A DNA stretch of 50,757 bases from an uncultured Planctomyces sp. (GTDB taxonomy: Bacteria; Planctomycetota; Planctomycetia; Planctomycetales; Planctomycetaceae). This document shows, piece after piece, positions 47,027 to 50,757 of the stretch. Position numbers and translations under genes: made by a program. The notes beneath the pieces are model-generated. The model had not been told where the DNA came from and ran no database searches. It saw only the letters and a list, made by a program, of their open reading frames with translations. The stretch is taken from contig CALGTK010000125.1 of NCBI GenBank assembly GCA_937904325.1, positions 1 through 50,757 on the forward strand. The letters are read 5' to 3'. How positions within the stretch are numbered: the stretch's first letter is position 1; every line of letters starts with the position of its first letter.

Positions 47027-47854
47027 CTACTTGATCAAATGATCCCCACAAACAGACAGGATCGTTTCCCAGTCTGGCCAGAAGTCACCTTCAGACCGTC
47101 CACCGCCTGCAGAGCGATCCTGCTCAAAGCGTTTGACCAGAGAGTTCAATCGATGCCCGGTCGAAATCCGAACCCAATCGTGGAGAAGTTCTTCTCGGTC
47201 GGCCGGTGAAAGCTGCCAGTCAAGATTCAGTTGCCGCATCCGCCAGACTAGATGATGCAGGCAAACGGCGACCGCGACTGAGATGTTAAAACTTTCCGTA
47301 AACCCATACATCGGAACTCGCATAATATGAGTTGCAAGCTGCATCGCGTTCGGTGAAACGCCTTCTTTCTCGTTGCCAAATAACAACGCCGTTGGTTTTG
47401 AAATGTCATACGTTTCAAGTTCGCAGTTAGCATCGTGCGGGCTGGCTACGACGATCTGATATCTTTCCTGCTTTAACTTCTCGATGCAGGCACGCGTGCT
47501 GTCCGGCTGACTTTCCGAGTAATCGTGTCGGTGTAACGTCAGCCATTGCGTCGAACCTCGTGCGATGTCTGCAGCAACGTCGAACCGGTTGCGATTTTCG
47601 ATGACATGGAAATCCTGAATGCCAAAACAATCACAACTTCGCAGACAGGCGCTCACGTTATGAGCATGGCAGATATCCTCGACGACAACCGTCACATGAC
47701 GAGTTCGTTCAAGAATCAATCTTTGCAAAACGTCCTTCCGATGCGGAGTCAAAAATCCGGCGAGATACGAAGTCAGCTCACGCTGGTACTGTATTTCCGA
47801 AGTGCGATCTTCAGAAGTGCTGCCGGATGAACCGTGGCGTGTATCGTCAGTCAT
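47027..47854 (-). CDS. TrmH/SpoU-family RNA 2'-O-methyltransferase
   Basis: About 275 residues from the ATG at 47854, 11 bp after the stop of the HEAT-repeat gene. SPOUT (trefoil-knot) motifs: HNVSACLRSCDCFGIQDFHV with the motif 1 Arg, ALLFGNEKEGVSPNAM (motif 2), and VPMYGFTESFNISVAVAVC (motif 3). The N-terminal FLTPHRKDVLQRLILERT segment matches TrmH, which methylates G18 of tRNA. The C-terminal extension is longer than in minimal family members. A longer frame back to 47953 overlaps the upstream gene and was not chosen. Confidence 0.9.
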   Translation of the reverse strand: MTDDTRHGSSGSTSEDRTSEIQYQRELTSYLAGFLTPHRKDVLQRLILERTRHVTVVVEDICHAHNVSACLRSCDCFGIQDFHVIENRNRFDVAADIARGSTQWLTLHRHDYSESQPDSTRACIEKLKQERYQIVVASPHDANCELETYDISKPTALLFGNEKEGVSPNAMQLATHIMRVPMYGFTESFNISVAVAVCLHHLVWRMRQLNLDWQLSPADREELLHDWVRISTGHRLNSLVKRFEQDRSAGGGRSEGDFWPDWETILSVCGDHLIK

Positions 47855-47864
47855 GAGTTTCGCA

Positions 47865-49208
47865 TTACTGATCTGCCTTGCGGAAACGTTCACGAAGCAC
47901 GTAGACGGCCGCGCGGGCTTCTTTTGAGCTGCCACCTGCTGCAAATTCTTCAAGTTCCCGCGAAGTCTCGCGAGGTAAAGTCTTTAACTCTACCAGTAAT
48001 GTCGCCGCTCGACGGCGGACCTGTCGACTATCCTCCGACAACATCCTTACAAGAGTCGCAGCAACCAGCTTTGAATCGCGAGAGATTTTCCAGGCAGCAT
48101 CCACCGCCTCGATGCGAACGTGAATCGATGAGTTATCAAACGCTCGTTTGAGCCTGGAAACGACTGACTTCGCAGCAGTTCCCGTTTGACCGATCGCCCG
48201 AGCCGCTCGCCATTGAAGATTCGGGCCGCCGCGTTCCAACAGGTCAAAGAGCCTCGCGACGGCCGGGTGACCAATCTGGGCGAGCGCGTTGGCGGCCGCA
48301 TCTTTTACTGCATCATCCTCGTCAAGAATCAGGCGTTCAAAGAGCGCATCCATGCCCCCCTCGGCACGAGGCCCAAGTGCTCCCAGCGTGTCACAAGCCT
48401 TGCGGCGGACATTCGCATTATCGTCTTCCAAAGCCCGAACCAATGCCGGCACCGCTCCCGCAGCCAATGGCCCAGCCAAAGCCAGACTGTCGATGATCGT
48501 CTGTCGAAGAACGATTGACTCGTAGTCGCTCAGCCGCCGAGGCTTCATCAGCTCGATGGTCAGAACGTCAATTGAAGCCGCCGTACGAATCTGCCCGAGC
48601 GTGTCGGCAGCGAGCACTCGCAACTTCGCCGACGATGCTGGCGAGGTGAGAATACGCGAGACGGTTGAAACCGCATCCGCAGCGACATCGCCAAACAGAC
48701 CGAGACTTTTCATCACCCAATAACTTGGGTCGGCTTCGCTCGACGATTGGCCATCAGGAGAAACTGAAGGCTTCGAGAGTCGTACCCGGTCAAGAATATC
48801 AATCAGCACGGTAACGGCACCACGAGCGGGCTCGCCAATCCGACCAAGCATGGCCGCCGAACGCTCCCTCAATGTGGCATCGGTCTCAGAATTACGAAGT
48901 GCCGCAAGTAAACCGGGGACCGCGTCAGCCGCTTGTTCGCTAGCGGGATCGAGTTCCGCCAGCAACATTTCAATTCGCTCGCGACTTCCGACAGCCACTC
49001 CTGACTGAGCCGAACTTTTCGGATGAGGTGCCAGTTCGACGCCACCATTCGGAACGACCGAGTGTTTGCCGCGACTCAATTCACAGGCAAACGCCTGGCC
49101 GGCGGCAGCACAGACCGCGCACAGCACAGCTACGACTCGCTTGTCCCACTCGGGAATCCAAGTCTGCCGTTCCGCAGAGACTGAGGTTGTCTGGAATTTG
49201 CATCTCAT
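47865..49208 (-). CDS. Exported HEAT-repeat protein
   Basis: About 447 residues from the ATG at 49208. An N-terminal hydrophobic stretch (VVAVLCAVCAAAGQAFACE) may be a signal peptide. Most of the protein is HEAT/PBS-type repeats, for example AVPGLLAALRNSETDATLRER, ALVRALEDDNANVRRKACDTL and LILDEDDAVKDAAANALAQI. Such repeats form scaffolds for protein binding. The reading frame is open further upstream to 49739, but that part overlaps the divergent TerC gene and reads as random. It is followed closely by the TrmH-type gene. Confidence 0.82.
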   Translation of the reverse strand: MRCKFQTTSVSAERQTWIPEWDKRVVAVLCAVCAAAGQAFACELSRGKHSVVPNGGVELAPHPKSSAQSGVAVGSRERIEMLLAELDPASEQAADAVPGLLAALRNSETDATLRERSAAMLGRIGEPARGAVTVLIDILDRVRLSKPSVSPDGQSSSEADPSYWVMKSLGLFGDVAADAVSTVSRILTSPASSAKLRVLAADTLGQIRTAASIDVLTIELMKPRRLSDYESIVLRQTIIDSLALAGPLAAGAVPALVRALEDDNANVRRKACDTLGALGPRAEGGMDALFERLILDEDDAVKDAAANALAQIGHPAVARLFDLLERGGPNLQWRAARAIGQTGTAAKSVVSRLKRAFDNSSIHVRIEAVDAAWKISRDSKLVAATLVRMLSEDSRQVRRRAATLLVELKTLPRETSRELEEFAAGGSSKEARAAVYVLRERFRKADQ

Positions 49209-49368
49209 AGCTGTACAGTTTGCAGCATCCTGCCCCCGGTGAAAACCAGGAAACGACAATCGGACGGGTCTGGCTGCGGGCGAGCCATTTTCATCGCCTT
49301 TGAACCGATCGACTTTCGATGAGTTAAGACCGACTCTTTTCAGTACGGTTATTACCTCGGGATACCAA

Positions 49369-50163
49369 ATGGACCTCTTGATTGCTCTGATCGCTCTGGC
49401 CGCGATGGAAATCGTGCTGGGGATCGACAACATCGTCTTTATCGCGATCCTGACCGATCGCCTGCCCGAAGAAAAACGCAGCGCGGGCCGCCGAGTCGGT
49501 CTGTCGATCGCTCTGGTCATGAGAATCGGGCTGCTCCTGGGAATCAGTTGGGTTATGGGGCTGACGTCGCCAGTCTTCGCGTGGACCGACGTCGGAGCCC
49601 CTGACTCGTGGTTCGAAGTCGCAGCCTCAGCGGAATTCCGCGACCACGAAGCTGAGCGACTCGAAGAAGTTCGAACCGTTTCCGGCCGAGATCTGATCCT
49701 GCTGCTCGGCGGGCTATTTCTAATCTTTAAAACTGTCAAGGAAATGCACGAACAGATTGCCGGCGAACATCACCTCACCGGATCGAAGAAACCAATCACC
49801 TTCACCGCAGCTTTAATACAAATTGCTCTACTCGACCTTGTGTTTTCTCTCGACTCAGTCATCACCGCTGTCGGAATGGTCGACGACGTGAGGATTATGA
49901 TCGGTGCGGTAATTATCGCTGTCGGAGTGATGGTTGCCTTCGCCGACCGAATCAGCAATTTCGTCACGGCACATCCGACATTGAAAGTGCTGGCTCTGAG
50001 CTTTCTGTTACTGATCGGTGTGATGCTCCTGGCCGAAGGAGTCGGCACTCACGTCGAGAAAGGCTACATCTACTTCGCGATGGCGTTTTCGCTCTTCGTC
50101 GAATTTCTAAACATAAAAATCCGCTCCAAAGATGAAACTGCTGCCGCAATCGCCGACGCTTAG
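49369..50163 (+). CDS. TerC-family integral membrane protein
   Basis: 264 residues from the ATG at 49369, which opens directly into the first helix. The TerC signature is LLIALIALAAMEIVLGIDN, then VFIAILTDRLPEEKR. A second related half has QIALLDLVFSLDSVITAVGM, where the acidic residue in the membrane (LDxxxS-LDS) is conserved, and VFADRISNFV-like and FSLFVEFLNI segments follow. Seven or so helices are expected. Family members (TerC, YkoY, Alx) are linked to manganese export and metal loading of exoenzymes, but the role here is not certain. Divergent from the HEAT-repeat gene, 160 bp apart. Confidence 0.9.
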   Translation: MDLLIALIALAAMEIVLGIDNIVFIAILTDRLPEEKRSAGRRVGLSIALVMRIGLLLGISWVMGLTSPVFAWTDVGAPDSWFEVAASAEFRDHEAERLEEVRTVSGRDLILLLGGLFLIFKTVKEMHEQIAGEHHLTGSKKPITFTAALIQIALLDLVFSLDSVITAVGMVDDVRIMIGAVIIAVGVMVAFADRISNFVTAHPTLKVLALSFLLLIGVMLLAEGVGTHVEKGYIYFAMAFSLFVEFLNIKIRSKDETAAAIADA

Positions 50164-50177
50164 CTTGAGTTTTCGCA

Positions 50178-50248
50178 GGGTGTGTCTCGCCGCACCTTTC
50201 TTGAAGAACGTTGGTCTTGTCAATTTCGTGGTGCGTCAAGACACACCC
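50178..50248. repeat. Imperfect 18-bp inverted repeat downstream of TerC gene
   Basis: The arm at 50178-50195 starts GGGTGTGTCT and the arm at 50231-50248 ends AGACACACCC; over 18 bp, 16 positions pair, with a 35-base loop between. It lies between the terC-type stop and the Uma2-like start, so it may end transcription or be a dispersed REP- or MITE-like unit. No U-tract follows, and no second copy was seen in the window. Confidence 0.6.
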
Positions 50249-50288
50249 AACCTGAGGTTCATTTCCAACCCCCAGCATCCAACTCGCA

Positions 50289-50757
50289 ATGATCCAACGA
50301 ATAATGACTGCCGAAGAGTTTGCCGATCAGAAGTACGACCTCCCCGATGGCGGACGCTGGTCAGAGTTGATCGCGGGCGAACCCGTCATCCTGGAACAGC
50401 CTTCCGACGATCACGGAAACGTGATCCGTAACTTGTCGAGATTCCTGGCGCAGTGGATCGAGGAAAAGCAGGTTGGGTATGCGTGCTTCGAAATCGGGAT
50501 CATCGTTCAGCGGGCCCCCGACACGGTCATCAGCCCGGCCGTCAGTTATTTCGTTGGAGGCAATCGCTGGGAAGAAACTGACAAGATCGTCACCAAAACA
50601 AAACCGGCTCTGGTAATTGACGTGGCCTCGACCGTCGATCGACGACGAAGCATGCCGAAGCGAATTTCACACTACCGAAACGCAGGCATCCCGGTTTCGA
50701 TCGTCATCGACCCAATGGAACAGAAAATCGCCGTTCACACTGGCAATGACCAGGTCG
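50289..50757 (+). CDS. Uma2 (DUF820) putative endonuclease-fold protein, 3' end cut
   Basis: At least 156 residues from the ATG at 50289 to the window end. The N-terminus (TAEEFADQKYDLPDGGRWSEL, VILEQPSDDHGNV) and the core (DVASTVDRRRSMPKRISHYR, IPVSIVIDPMEQKI) match the Uma2/DUF820 PD-(D/E)xK family, common in cyanobacteria and planctomycetes. The usual catalytic Asp (in R-x-PDV) is replaced, with the text PDTVISPAVSYF. The usual Glu is Asp (VIDVAS), and Lys is kept (MPKR). It may therefore lack nuclease activity. Function of the family is unknown. Confidence 0.8.
   Translation, partial: MIQRIMTAEEFADQKYDLPDGGRWSELIAGEPVILEQPSDDHGNVIRNLSRFLAQWIEEKQVGYACFEIGIIVQRAPDTVISPAVSYFVGGNRWEETDKIVTKTKPALVIDVASTVDRRRSMPKRISHYRNAGIPVSIVIDPMEQKIAVHTGNDQV

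Noticed and set aside
49209-49739. Longer N-terminus for the HEAT-repeat gene
   Set aside because: It would overlap the divergent TerC gene and the added residues look random; the ATG at 49208 gives a signal-like start.
1-50757. CRISPR array, prophage or secondary-metabolite cluster
   Set aside because: No regularly spaced repeats, phage structural genes, integrase, or PKS/NRPS domains were seen.

Overview
The window looks like a chromosomal segment of a Planctomycetota bacterium, probably Planctomycetaceae or a close relative. This is inferred from gene content: a type I sulfatase, a DUF1501 protein, a PQQ-like beta-propeller, a DUF1570 putative metalloprotease, VWA/glutamine-amidotransferase-like membrane proteins, large lipoproteins with degenerate enzyme domains, a GDSL-like protein with a changed nucleophile, and small zinc-ribbon membrane proteins. 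No tRNA, rRNA, CRISPR array, prophage or intact insertion sequence was seen. Most of it is ordinary coding sequence on both strands.

Layout. 1-2.9 kb (minus): sulfatase (cut by the window edge) and a tandem class II aldolase-like protein. 2.9-6.3 kb: a degraded zone with remnants of fructose-1,6-bisphosphatase, an IS5-like transposase and a zinc-ribbon membrane protein, around an intact beta-propeller gene. 6.5-12.6 kb (minus): serine hydrolase, RNase D, VWA membrane protein, cyclophilin. 12.8-18.1 kb (plus): cupin, YfgM/TPR-like protein, RluA pseudouridine synthase (ATGA-coupled), FAH-family enzyme, SGNH-like protein, MBL-fold protein. 18.1-22.3 kb (minus): squalene-cyclase-like repeat protein, small ORF, Kdo transferase WaaA and an L,D-transpeptidase (WaaA starts 1 nt after the transpeptidase stop). 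22.4-25.3 kb: PilZ remnant, DUF1501 gene, corA remnant. 25.4-29.3 kb (minus): complete glycolate oxidase operon glcD-glcE-glcF, divergent from a D-2-hydroxyacid dehydrogenase. 30.6-39.2 kb: DUF58 protein, two large lipoproteins flanking kdsA, a lone TadC-like protein and the DUF1570 protein. 39.5-43.2 kb: two tandem mini zinc-ribbon membrane proteins, kbl-tdh (threonine to glycine) and an exported glutathione peroxidase. 43.3-46.2 kb: acyltransferase remnant and a PTS-EIIA/SLC4 bicarbonate-transporter fusion. 46.5-50.8 kb: a decayed hypothetical, TrmH-type methyltransferase, HEAT-repeat protein, TerC protein and a partial Uma2-like gene.

Together the genes cover envelope building (KdsA and WaaA for Kdo, L,D-transpeptidase), C2/C3 metabolism (glycolate oxidase, 2-hydroxyacid dehydrogenase, Tdh/Kbl), export of scavenging enzymes and RNA modification.

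The most interesting item is the 687-residue protein at 44133-46196. It joins a PTS EIIA domain that keeps its phosphorylatable histidine to a full SLC4 bicarbonate-transporter core resembling animal Na+/HCO3- cotransporters. This is notable because the cytoplasmic domain of animal Band 3 has the same fold as EIIA. A second theme is the number of recognisable decaying genes (fbp, transposase, corA, PilZ, zinc ribbon, acyltransferase), identified by reading broken frames. All calls are from reading the sequence; no database search was run.
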